From UBA2160 sp964588665 (GTDB lineage Bacteria; Chloroflexota; Dehalococcoidia; Lucifugimonadales; UBA1123): a DNA stretch of 16,713 nucleotides. The stretch's first letter is position 1; the number at the start of each line of letters is the position of its first letter. The stretch lies in contig CAZPQQ010000070.1 of assembly GCA_964588665.1 (NCBI GenBank), positions 1 through 16,713 on the forward strand, written 5' to 3'. The position numbers and the translations under genes were made by a program. Positions 6,684 to 14,958 of this stretch are shown in pieces. The notes below the pieces were generated by a model. That model saw only the letters and a list, made by a program, of their open reading frames with translations, did not search any database and was not told the origin of the DNA.

Positions 6684-6720
6684 GTCGTCCGTCCTGACTT
6701 GGGTGCACCAGCAACGATCT

Positions 6721-6762
6721 CGGCGACCGGTCGTCCGATGGTTCGCTGCCGGACGATCGCCG
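6721..6762 (-). other. strong intercistronic hairpin
   Basis: CGGCGA (6721-6726) and TCGTCCG (6731-6737), separated by CCGG, pair with CGGACGA (6750-6756) and TCGCCG (6757-6762) around a 12-base loop. This gives thirteen pairs with one 4-base bulge. It begins 20 bases after the PEPCK-like stop codon and ends 37 bases before the next start. No T-run follows. It may set relative expression by attenuation or 3'-end protection. Confidence 0.5.
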
Positions 6763-6782
6763 CTCGTTGCGAGTGGATGTGA

Positions 6783-9090
6783 TTACCTTTCGATGCGAAA
6801 TCCCAAGATTCGCAGCGCGTCGCGACCTTCGGCGGGCACACGGAGGCCGTGGGCCGACGCCGCTTCGTAGATCTGCTGGAGCGACCGGAGAATGTGCGGC
6901 AGCGGGGGCCGGCCCTGACCGCGGGCCTGCGCTAGGTCGACGACCGAGTTACAGGCCGAGTCGACGTGCCAGTAATACGACAGGAGCCACGTTAGCTCTC
7001 GCTCGTTTTGGGGCGGTGGAATGTCGGCGAGGTCGATAACGGCGTCGCTGACCTTGGTGTAGCGCAGGATGCCCGCCTTGTCCAAGGCGTCGCGGCCGTA
7101 GTATCGCCTGCGCAGCAACTGGGTGACCCGCTTGGTGTAGTCCGCTCGACCGTATATCTCGCTGGGCAACCAGTCCTTCCTCAGGTCCAAGACCCCGTCG
7201 CCATGCGAATTGACGACGGCGACGGCGACTTCGGATCGCAACGTCCCGTCGAACTCGAACTTGACCGCATCCCTCAACAGGGCTTCCTGCAACATCAGCG
7301 TCAGGTCTTTCGTAATCTTCTTGTAGAGCATGCCGCTGGCCTCTTCATCCGAGTCCGCCCCTACGCCGCCCGTGTTGAACACGTAGTACTCCTGGGGCAT
7401 CCCTCCCCACGTCATCTGTTGCAGAATGTGGTGCATAAGGTTGGCGTTTTCGTCTTCGAGTCCGATGATGAAAGGGTCGGAGAAGTACTCGACGTAGGGC
7501 TTGCCGATGGCCCCGATGGCGGCGCCCATCTGCACCGCTTCGCCATACATCAGCACACGCACGTACTGTTCGAGGCTGAGCTTTCGCAGCGGCGGGATGA
7601 CCGTGTTCTGACGCATCACGGCTTGCCAGAAGACGCGGTCCATGTCCTCCATCGGAACGTACACCGATTCGGCGACTCGATCGTGGGTTATCCCTGCCAG
7701 CAGGTGATCGACGTTCTTCATTCTTCGGAGGCGGCTTCGGGACAGCACCGCACGCATGTTGCGCACGGGGTTTTCGAGAAAGTTCGGTGTTGCGGTGTCG
7801 AGATCGGTCGGTATGTTTTCCAGCAGTTCGTGCGTGTTGGGATCTTCCGTGGACCCGCGGATGGCGTCGTAGGTGATCGGGTCGTCATCTTCCGACACGC
7901 CGAACGGCATGGCGTAGAAGTTGTTCTCGGTGCCGTCGATTCCGTGGGAGATCCTGTATCGGCCCCCGCCGTGCACCGATTCGACCGGCTCTTCCGGCGG
8001 TCGCACCAAAACGATGTCGTCGTTCATCGGGTAGATACCCTCTTCGGTGTCGTCGGACAACCCCAGGAGATGGCCGAGTTCACTGTTGGCCAGCTCCATC
8101 ATGATGGTCAGCGTGCTCTTGCCGTGCAGAGAAGGCCCGATCGTCACGAGGGCCGTGTTCTTCTTGCCGCCGTCCGCCGACCGGGCTCGCGCCACGCTGA
8201 GCGCGGCTTGAATCGCGATCCCGTTCGCCTGCTTCACCTGGTGCATCGCGATGGACAGCGGGCCCATCTTGTGCTCGCCGACGTAGTCGAAGCCGAGGTG
8301 GAGGGAGAGTCCTTTGGTGGGCGCTTTGAAAATCAGTTGGGTCAAGCCGGATGCCCGGATGCGTTCTTTCAGATTCTCACCCAATCCCAGGTCGTCGAGC
8401 CAGTCGGGCATCGAGACCTCGAGGATGTCGGGAGCGTCAGAGCGCTGTTCTTCGGGGAGGTCGAACGTGAGCTGTCGCCACATGAGAGGGTTCTGCACGT
8501 AGTGGGCGCCGAACAGCAGTTGCCGGGCATGGAACGAACGGCCGGGCGCGTCACATATCCGCCGGTCGGACTGGACAACGGTCTCGCCCGAGGCGAAGTG
8601 TTCTTTCAGTCGCAGTACGATGTGGCGGAAGACATCGGCGAAGAGGGCTTGGTTGTCCTCGTCGAAAGCCAGGCCGTCGCGGTTCCTGTCGAAACCGTCG
8701 ATGAAATACATTGTGAGGTCCGGACGCCGGACGACGCCCAGTTGACTGAAAGAATGCCAGACCTCCGCTGGACAGGGGCACGGCAACGTCGGGACCCGCC
8801 CGCAAGGCAGCTTTGCCTTCGGCGTTGGCGCGCTCCGCTTCGACGTTGATCTCCCGCGTCTCGGCAACGATCTCCGCCTGCTCTTGCGGCGACAGATTGC
8901 CGTAAGCGCCAGCCTGGCTGACGAGCCATTCATCGGAAGGGTTGAAGAACGAGCTGTCGGCGCTATGTCCGTCCTTTGCGACGGCGACGAGGTCGTTCAG
9001 AGCGGTTTCGAATTCCGGATTGACGGGGGGTCCCGCCAGAGACGAAAGCGCTTCTTGGGTTCCGCGATCAGCCATGATGCCTGCTTTCAT
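6783..9090 (-). pseudogene. PEP carboxykinase (ATP)-like protein, frameshifted by a 7-bp duplication
   Basis: Two minus-strand frames join to one protein. The first (from ATG 9090, GGGAG eight bases upstream) runs to TGRR at residue 120. The second continues PDLTMYFIDG. Deleting one copy of the tandem CGTCCGG at 8720-8733 restores TGRRPDLT, matching the TGRSPKD motif of ATP-type PEPCK, and yields 766 residues, well above the roughly 540 of the classical enzyme. In restored numbering DYVGEHKMG (266-274) matches YxGExKKG, GPSLHGKST (316-324) is the P-loop, and later blocks resemble the nucleotide-binding PPxxxL and VNTG regions. Mn2+ ligands differ: the second Lys is M273 and the His of SMHCSAN is A293. 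Ordinary oxaloacetate decarboxylation is therefore unlikely, and the substrate is unknown. The duplication may be a real mutation or an assembly error. Confidence 0.75.
8720..8733 (-). repeat. 7-bp tandem duplication causing the frameshift
   Basis: On the minus strand CGTCCGG occurs twice in immediate succession. Removing one unit joins the two reading frames exactly inside a conserved TGR-x-P motif. Seven bases shift the frame by one. Confidence 0.8.
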
Positions 9091-9157
9091 GCGGGGCGCT
9101 CCCGACGAACGGACAACAGCCCGTGATCGGATTTCTCGCCCCGGTTATTTCGCCCCA

Positions 9158-9186
9158 ATTGTAAGGCGGCGCCAAACCAGACTCAA
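9158..9186 (-). promoter_or_regulatory. sigma70-type promoter of the PEPCK-like gene
   Basis: On the minus strand TTGAGT (9181-9186), 17 bases and TACAAT (9158-9163, five of six). A transcript starting near 9151 has a leader of about 60 bases. The PEPCK-like gene and its downstream neighbour may therefore be expressed apart from the upstream hydrolase genes. Confidence 0.5.
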
Positions 9187-9250
9187 GCCCTCGCCATGCA
9201 CACGCCGAAATGCGAGTTCTCAAGCCGCGATACGGACCGAGACGCCCCAG

Positions 9251-10174
9251 CTAAGCCAGGCAGTGGGCGAAGAAGGTCTCGATGACCGGTGCGTGTTCCG
9301 CTCGTCCGGCGCTGTGGCCTTGCTGGTCGTATGGGTACATCCGTTTGTCGGCGCTTCCGATCTTGTCGAACAGCGCGAATCCGGTCTCCGGCGGGCATAC
9401 GTTGTCCTGGAGGCCGACGTTGACTATGATCGGACAAGTGATCTTGTCCGCGAAGTTGATGCCGTCGAAGTAGTTCAGGGTCTCCTCGACCTCGGCGCGG
9501 CTGTCGGGGTGAAGCCTGAGGTAGTCGTTGATCTCCTGGTATGGATACGTGTGCGTGAGCTCGATGGAGTCGAGGAACCCGGTGAGGTACGGGGCTCCCG
9601 CGGCGGCCGCCTTGACCTCCGGCCGCATGGCGGCAGTGACGATGGTCAGCCCGCCTCCCTGGCTGCTGCCCGTTACGCCGATTCTGCTGGAATCCACCTC
9701 GTCTCGCGAGAGCAGGAAGTCGATCCCCCGCCACGCGTCGACGTAGAAGCCTCGATACGAGTAGGCGTTGCGGTCGACGATCCCATACGTAAGCAGGCCG
9801 GGGTAGCCGGGGTTGAACTGGCGATTGCTGCGGAGCTTGCCCCTGGGAGCGACGGACAACGTCGCGTATCCCCGTCGCGCCCATTCCTTCGTGATGGGCG
9901 GGTCGCTCTGGTACCCGGGCACGACCATCACGGCAGCCAGCGGGCTGGTTCGCTCTCGGGGCAAGCAGTACCAGCCGGCTATTCGAACGTTGTCCACGCT
10001 GTTGTAGAACACTTGGAAGACCTCGATGTCGTCGGAGGACCGCAGCGCCTCGGGCACGGCCTCCGGCTCCAACGGAATCTCCGCTGCATCAGCCAGCACT
10101 CCGTCCCAGAACTCGTCGAAGTCGTCGGGTTTGCGGGCTTTGCTCTTGTAGTTTCGGTCGACGGTGTATGCCAT
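9251..10174 (-). CDS. AXE1-family alpha/beta-hydrolase (acetyl xylan esterase/deacetylase-like)
   Basis: A 307-residue cytosolic serine hydrolase; no signal peptide is visible. The triad is complete: S171 in the nucleophile elbow GVTGSSQGG, D257 in VGLQDNVCPP and H287 in QQGHSAG. The oxyanion region shows VVPGYQ. Length and motif order fit the acetyl xylan esterase (AXE1, PF05448) family, whose members deacylate sugars, cephalosporin C and other small esters. The natural substrate here is not inferable. I chose ATG 10174, not the longer frame from 10279, because GAGAGG sits four bases ahead and the upstream residues are Arg-rich and unlike a signal sequence. It lies 111 bases after the HyuA-HyuB gene on the same strand. 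A degenerate paralogue occurs two genes downstream. Confidence 0.88.
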   Translation of the reverse strand: MAYTVDRNYKSKARKPDDFDEFWDGVLADAAEIPLEPEAVPEALRSSDDIEVFQVFYNSVDNVRIAGWYCLPRERTSPLAAVMVVPGYQSDPPITKEWARRGYATLSVAPRGKLRSNRQFNPGYPGLLTYGIVDRNAYSYRGFYVDAWRGIDFLLSRDEVDSSRIGVTGSSQGGGLTIVTAAMRPEVKAAAAGAPYLTGFLDSIELTHTYPYQEINDYLRLHPDSRAEVEETLNYFDGINFADKITCPIIVNVGLQDNVCPPETGFALFDKIGSADKRMYPYDQQGHSAGRAEHAPVIETFFAHCLA

Positions 10175-10201
10175 GTCGCCTCTCGCTTTGGTTGTTTGGC
10201 T

Positions 10202-10217
10202 TGGCCGTAAACGGCCA
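10202..10217 (-). other. intercistronic dyad between HyuA-HyuB and hydrolase genes
   Basis: TGGCCG (10202-10207) and CGGCCA (10212-10217) are perfectly complementary around four bases. It lies in the 111-base spacer, about 28 bases before the hydrolase start. It could be a small hairpin or an operator. There is no T-run. Confidence 0.35.
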
Positions 10218-10285
10218 GAGCACCATTCTCTACTCCAATCCGGGTGCCTCGGTCTTCGGGCCGAGCCTTCTCGCTCCATTGACCG

Positions 10286-13200
10286 TCAGGCCGAGCCATC
10301 GCCGTTCGTCATGTAGCCGTTGATCGTATCCCAGTCCGTTGACTCCTTTGCCCTATCGGTCGGGTCGCCGTAGCCGCCGCCTCCGGAGGACAGCGCGATG
10401 ATGCGGTCTCCGGGATTCAGGACAATGCCTGTCTCTTTGGAGCCGAGTTGCCGCTCCGATCCGTTCTTGACCAGGCTGTACCGATGGGGCATGCCGGCGT
10501 CGGCGCCGAAGAGGCCGAACGGCGGGACGACGACGCCGTCTCCCGCGGTGTTCATCGCGGCGCCGGCCGTGCCCTCGTAGATGATCTCGCAGACCGCTCC
10601 GAGCCCGCCGCGCCACTGGCCCGCGCCTGCCGAGTCGGGTCGTAGTTCGTGGTTGACCACGAACAGGGGGAACCGCTCTTCGGTTACTTCCACGCTCGGG
10701 GATCGGATGCCACCAGCGACGTTGACCTCGCCCACGTTGGGCCAGCCGTCGTAGCCGCGCGACGCGCCGCCGCCACCGCGGGCCATGAAGAAGTGCCAGA
10801 TGAACTCCCGATCCGTCCTGGGGTCGCGGCCGTATATCGCGTATCGGAGCCGTCGCGAAAACCCGGCGTTGATGGCATCTGGAACCGCCGGGGCGAGCGC
10901 CTTGAACACGGCCTCTACGATCTCCTCGGCGCAGTGGTTGGTGCTCATGCAGACCGGCGCGGGAGGCTGTGCGTTCACGACCAGGCCTTTGGGCGCAATC
11001 ACGGTGACCGGCCCCATCGACCCTTCGTTTTTGGGCATGTCGTACGGCGCCATGTACATGATCGCCGCGTGGGCGATGGACCGGGTGTTGGCGTAGGCGC
11101 TGTTGATGAACCCCGTCACTTGTGGGCTGGACTCGCTGAGGTCGATGGTCATCGAGTCGCCTTTGATCGTCACCTCCGCCCTGATCGGGACCAGCTTGGC
11201 GTCGAAGCCGTCGTCGTCGACCAGCGACTCGCCCTTGTACACGCCGTCGGGCCATTCCAAGATGAAGCCGCGCACCTGACGCTCGGTGGCGGCCAAAATG
11301 CCTTCGATCACCGCCACCAGCGGACCGGAACCGTAGTGGTCGAGCAACTCCCTGATGCGCCGCTCGGCAGTAGACACCGAGCCGATCTGGGCGTTGAGGT
11401 CGCCGAGGAAGTTCTCCGGGTGCCGGACGTTGGCCGCCAGCATTGCCATGAGGTCTTCCCTTGGCGCGCCACGATCGTGAATCCGCAACGGCGGTATCCG
11501 AAGCCCTTCCTGGTATATCTCGGAGGCCGCCGGATTGTATCCCCCGTGGGTCGCGCCGCCGATGTCGCTGTGATGCGCGCGGTTGATCGTGTAGAACAGC
11601 AGCTCCCCGTCTTGATACACGGGCTTGATTATCGTGACGTCCGGGAGGTGGCTGCCGCCGGCGTACGGGTCGTTGAGGGCGAACATGTCTCCCGGGTGGA
11701 TGTCGTCTCCGAACTGTTCCGCGACGGCCATCGCGGCTATGGGCAGGGCGCTTACGTGGACCGGGATGCCCTCCCCTTGGGCGACGAGCCTGCACTCACG
11801 GTCCAGTATCGCCGTGGAGAAGTCTCGGCTTGAGTTGAGTATCTGCGACATCGAGGTCCGAAGCATTACGTCCATCATCTCGATGGCGATCGACTCCAGC
11901 CGATTTCCGACGACCGCAAGGGTGACTGGATCGGTCGGAGACGCCATGAGTTCCGCGATCGTTTCGTCTTCGTCTGCGGCGACGTTCATGACGAGAGTCC
12001 CGTGACCGTCGACCGTGACATCCTCTCCCCGACCGACCACCACGGTGTTGAACTGGGACTCGACAATCGCCGGGCCTTCCACGCGCGAACCCGCCGAAAG
12101 AAGCGACGCGTCGTATAGCGGGACATCGTCCCATCCTTCGATGAACGCTCTCCGCGTGCGGGCAGCGCCTCCGTCTTCGGAGGTCTGGGCGTCAAGCGCC
12201 GCATCAGGAAGGCTGGGCAGCGTTCCTATCACCGCGGCCCTCAACGTGACGAGCCTGATTTCCTGATCGGTCTGCTTGTATGAGTACAGTTCCTCGAAGC
12301 GTTGGTGGAAGCTTTCCGCCCAGGCGGCCTTGAGTTCGGGGCCGGGCAGGTCCAGGTCCGGGACAGGGACTGTCACCTCGTAGATCTGATCGAGGTAGCG
12401 CATGTCGGCGCTGAACTCGGCGCGCACCTGCCCCGGGGCGATCGAGTTGCCTGCCAACCGTCTCCGGCCGTCCGCTTCCATTTCTCGAAGCAACGTGCGG
12501 GCAGTCTCCAGACCGAGGTCGTCGAGTCCTGCGGGGTACGACCTCGAGTAGTCGTACTGGAGATCGGAGGCCAGCATCCCGTAGGCCGACAGCACGGGCG
12601 CCGCTTGTGGCGCCAGCACCTTTCGAATTCCGATGTCCTTGGCCACCCTGCCTGCCACGAACCCCGCCGCGCCGCCGAACGCGACCAGTGCGAACTCGCG
12701 CGGGTCGAGTCCCTTGCGGACGGACGCCAGTCTGATTCCTTCGGCGATGGAGTTGGAAACCACTCGCAAGATGCCGGTGGCCGCCTCGGTGACGGTGATG
12801 TCCAGCGGTCCGGCGATACGGTCCTGGATCGCCCGCTCTGCCTGACCGACGTCGAGGGCCACGCGGCCGCCGAGGAAGGTCGTCCCGTCGAGCCAGCCGA
12901 GAACTAACGCGGCGTCTGTCACAGTCGGCTCTTCTCCGCCGAGGCCATAGCATGCCGGGCCAGGGTCGGCGCCAGCGCTTTCCGGCCCTACTTTCAGGAT
13001 GCCGCCGAGGTCGATGCGCGCGATGGAGCCGCCGCCCGCCCCCAACGTGTGGATGTCGATGGTGGGGACGGCGATCTTCCAGCCCGCCTCGAACTTGTCG
13101 CTTGCGATATGGGGCTTGCCGTCTTCGATTATCGAGATGTCGGTGCTAGTGCCCCCCATGTCGAGGGCGATGACGTTCCGTTCGCCGGCGGCGACGGCGG

Positions 13201-14026
13201 AGTGTGCCGCGCCCTTCGCGCCGCCGGCCGGACCTGACAGGATCGACCGCACCGCGAACGAGACCGAGTCGGCGATGGGCGCCGTCCCGCCGTTGGACTG
13301 TATGACAAGCACTTTCGATCCCGCGCCCTGCTCGCCGAGACGCGTTCGCAGACGGGACAGATAGCTGCCCAGCGCCGGACCGACGTATGCGTTGAGGGTC
13401 GTGGTGCTGAGGCGATCAAACTCCTTGATCTGCGGCAACACCTGATGCGAGAGCGATACGAAGGCGTCGGGGAAGATGCGGCGTATCTCACGCTCCGCGG
13501 CCAGCTCGTGGTCCGGGTTCATGAACGAGAACAGAAAACAGACCGCCAATGAGTCGACGCCTTCGGCTTTGAGACCTTCGAGCTCGGTTCGGAGACGATC
13601 GAGGTCGATCGGCGTATGCACCTGCCCGTCCCAGCGGACCCTCTCTGGGACCCCGACACGCAGGTAGCGGGGCACGAGCGGCTCGACGGGTTGCATGCGG
13701 AGGTTGTACCGGTCTTCCTTGAGTCCCTCCCTCATCTCCAACAGGTCCCGGAAACCTTCGGTGGTTACCAGTCCGACCTTCGCGCCTTTGCGCTCGATCA
13801 GCGTGTTGGTTGCGACCGTGGTGCCGTGGACGATCAACTCGACGTCCGAAAGCAGATCGGCGACCGAGACGCCGGATTCGTCGGCAATGTCAGTCAGTCC
13901 CTGAAGAACGCCGAGCGATGGGTCTGCTGGTGTCGAGTGGGTTTTGAAGAACTGAAGGGGTTGGTTGTCTTGCGCGACAACCAGGTCAGTGAACGTGCCG
14001 CCTACGTCGATTCCGATTCTTCTCAA
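10286..14026 (-). CDS. fused HyuA-HyuB, ATP-dependent hydantoinase/oxoprolinase-family enzyme
   Basis: A 1246-residue two-domain enzyme. Residues 1-685 are HyuA-type: the ASKHA nucleotide-binding motif IDVGGTFTD (6-14), HGTTVATNTLIERKG (68-81), GPAGGAKGAAH (265-275), ALDMGGTSTD (287-296) and HTLGAGGGS (326-334). Residues about 695-1225 are HyuB-type: NDPYAGGSHLPDV (785-797), RAHHSDIGG (816-824), NSAYANTRS and the closing SSGGGGYGDP. The family couples ATP hydrolysis to opening cyclic amides (5-oxoproline, N-methylhydantoins) or to ketone carboxylation. DVGG rather than the DRGG I recall for 5-oxoprolinases favours a hydantoinase-type role, at low certainty. The start is TTG at 14026 with GAGGAG five bases upstream; an ATG nearby is out of frame. 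A weak promoter candidate (TATATT, 14096-14101) precedes it. It is first in the cluster. Confidence 0.9.
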   Translation of the reverse strand: MRRIGIDVGGTFTDLVVAQDNQPLQFFKTHSTPADPSLGVLQGLTDIADESGVSVADLLSDVELIVHGTTVATNTLIERKGAKVGLVTTEGFRDLLEMREGLKEDRYNLRMQPVEPLVPRYLRVGVPERVRWDGQVHTPIDLDRLRTELEGLKAEGVDSLAVCFLFSFMNPDHELAAEREIRRIFPDAFVSLSHQVLPQIKEFDRLSTTTLNAYVGPALGSYLSRLRTRLGEQGAGSKVLVIQSNGGTAPIADSVSFAVRSILSGPAGGAKGAAHSAVAAGERNVIALDMGGTSTDISIIEDGKPHIASDKFEAGWKIAVPTIDIHTLGAGGGSIARIDLGGILKVGPESAGADPGPACYGLGGEEPTVTDAALVLGWLDGTTFLGGRVALDVGQAERAIQDRIAGPLDITVTEAATGILRVVSNSIAEGIRLASVRKGLDPREFALVAFGGAAGFVAGRVAKDIGIRKVLAPQAAPVLSAYGMLASDLQYDYSRSYPAGLDDLGLETARTLLREMEADGRRRLAGNSIAPGQVRAEFSADMRYLDQIYEVTVPVPDLDLPGPELKAAWAESFHQRFEELYSYKQTDQEIRLVTLRAAVIGTLPSLPDAALDAQTSEDGGAARTRRAFIEGWDDVPLYDASLLSAGSRVEGPAIVESQFNTVVVGRGEDVTVDGHGTLVMNVAADEDETIAELMASPTDPVTLAVVGNRLESIAIEMMDVMLRTSMSQILNSSRDFSTAILDRECRLVAQGEGIPVHVSALPIAAMAVAEQFGDDIHPGDMFALNDPYAGGSHLPDVTIIKPVYQDGELLFYTINRAHHSDIGGATHGGYNPAASEIYQEGLRIPPLRIHDRGAPREDLMAMLAANVRHPENFLGDLNAQIGSVSTAERRIRELLDHYGSGPLVAVIEGILAATERQVRGFILEWPDGVYKGESLVDDDGFDAKLVPIRAEVTIKGDSMTIDLSESSPQVTGFINSAYANTRSIAHAAIMYMAPYDMPKNEGSMGPVTVIAPKGLVVNAQPPAPVCMSTNHCAEEIVEAVFKALAPAVPDAINAGFSRRLRYAIYGRDPRTDREFIWHFFMARGGGGASRGYDGWPNVGEVNVAGGIRSPSVEVTEERFPLFVVNHELRPDSAGAGQWRGGLGAVCEIIYEGTAGAAMNTAGDGVVVPPFGLFGADAGMPHRYSLVKNGSERQLGSKETGIVLNPGDRIIALSSGGGGYGDPTDRAKESTDWDTINGYMTNGDGSA

Positions 14027-14066
14027 TTTTGCTCCTCATATTGCACTTCGAATGTTGTACGTCGGT

Positions 14067-14093
14067 GTGGTTCGACAGGCTCACCACGAACGG
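14067..14093 (-). repeat. REP-like element, short form
   Basis: On the minus strand it reads CCGTTCGTGGTGAGCCTGTC followed by GAACCAC. GTTCG and CGAAC, and GTGG and CCAC, are internal complementary arms. This motif (GTTCGTGGTGAGCCTGTCGAA) is a dispersed intergenic repeat type seen across many bacterial genomes. It falls in the presumed leader of the HyuA-HyuB mRNA. Confidence 0.5.
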
Positions 14094-14166
14094 AGAATAT
14101 AGTCTCGTCGTGCCGAGACGTGAGCTGGAGTCTGCGCTCGTCCCAAATCCCACCGCGATCTCAAAA

Positions 14167-14220
14167 CCGTTCGCCCTTTCGATAGACTCAAGGCGAGCTC
14201 TGAGCCTGTCGAAGGGCCGG
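14167..14220 (-). repeat. REP-like element, long imperfect palindrome
   Basis: GCCCTTTCGATAGACTCA (14173-14190) pairs with TGAGCCTGTCGAAGGGC (14201-14217) with one bulge and two imperfect positions. The flank CCGTTCG matches the element at 14067-14093. It lies about 40 bases past the response-regulator stop codon and could end or protect that transcript. Confidence 0.55.
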
Positions 14221-14257
14221 CCGATTCTGGTATTTGCCCTTCCTCCGTCACTCAGGG

Positions 14258-14920
14258 TCACCCATCCTCCGGCAGTAGGCCGTGCTGTGCCGCGAATACG
14301 GCGGCCTCGCTTCGCCGGGTCAGGTTCAACTTCTCCAGGATGCGGCTCACGTGGTTGCGTGCGGTGTTTTCGCTGATGACCAACTGTTCGGCGATCTGCC
14401 GGTTCGTCATCCCCTGCGCAACCAGCGTGATCACTTCTCGCTCCCGATCGGAGATGGCGTCGACCGCCCGGTCTCGCTCCGACTCCAGGAGCTGCGCGTA
14501 GCGGTCGATCACGGATCGCGTCACCGCCGGGTCCAGCAGGCTCTGGCCGGCGCCCACGGCGCGGATGGCTTTGAGCAGTTCGGCTATCCCGACGTTCTTG
14601 AGCAGGAAACCGGACGCGCCCGCCATGATAGCAGAGGTCACGGCCTCTTCCTTGCTGAACGACGTCAGCATCAGCACGGCCATGTCCGGATGGGCGTTCT
14701 TGATGATCCGGCATGCCTCGATTCCGTTCATTCCCTCCATGCGAACGTCCATCAGGACCACGTTCGGTTGGTGGACATCGGCCTGGCGCGCGGCTTCCAC
14801 CGCGGACGGGGCTTCCGCGACAACCTCGATGTCGTCCTCCGGCTCGAGTATCGCACGAAGCCCTGTGCGCACCACCTCGTGATCGTCGACGACCATCAGT
14901 CGTATCTTGTTCGTTGCCAT
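14258..14920 (-). CDS. NarL/FixJ-type response regulator
   Basis: A 220-residue DNA-binding response regulator. The receiver domain (about 5-122) shows the acidic pair D12-D13, phosphoacceptor D58 in LMDVRM, T86 in MLTSF and K108 in LLKN. The C-terminal LuxR-type helix-turn-helix (about 157-218) includes SDREREVITLVAQG and MTNRQIAEQLVISENT. It should be phosphorylated by the kinase encoded just upstream and act as a dimeric transcription factor. I prefer ATG 14920, with GGAGAGGG about seven bases before it, giving MATNKIRLMVVDDHE. The ATG at 14941 (seven residues longer, with AAGG) is possible. The kinase stop codon lies 38 bases ahead, so the two are surely co-transcribed. Targets may include the adjacent hydrolase cluster. 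Confidence 0.92.
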   Translation of the reverse strand: MATNKIRLMVVDDHEVVRTGLRAILEPEDDIEVVAEAPSAVEAARQADVHQPNVVLMDVRMEGMNGIEACRIIKNAHPDMAVLMLTSFSKEEAVTSAIMAGASGFLLKNVGIAELLKAIRAVGAGQSLLDPAVTRSVIDRYAQLLESERDRAVDAISDREREVITLVAQGMTNRQIAEQLVISENTARNHVSRILEKLNLTRRSEAAVFAAQHGLLPEDG

Positions 14921-14958
14921 GAGTTGGCCCTCTCCGGCCATCGCGGCCTTTTTGTTGT

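Larger units (their letters stand above)
14027..14257. other. leader/intergenic region of the HyuA-HyuB gene
   Basis: No gene. It holds two REP-like elements (14067-14093 and 14167-14220) and, between them, the dyad GTCTCG/CGAGAC (14102-14119). On the minus strand that dyad fills the spacer between a weak -35 (CTCACG, 14119-14124) and a good -10 (TATATT, 14096-14101). Confidence 0.5.

Noticed and set aside
5688..6782. 364-codon plus-strand open frame opposite the degenerate hydrolase
   Set aside because: The minus-strand product aligns along its length with the hydrolase at 9251-10174, so this frame is a shadow.
7008..8849. 613-codon open frame on the plus strand opposite the PEPCK-like gene
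   Set aside because: Antisense shadow in GC-rich DNA. Its composition is rich in His, Arg and Val without motifs, whereas the minus strand shows PEPCK motifs.
10649..11833. 394-codon plus-strand open frame opposite HyuA-HyuB
   Set aside because: It overlaps well-conserved HyuB motifs on the other strand and has no recognisable domain or ribosome site.
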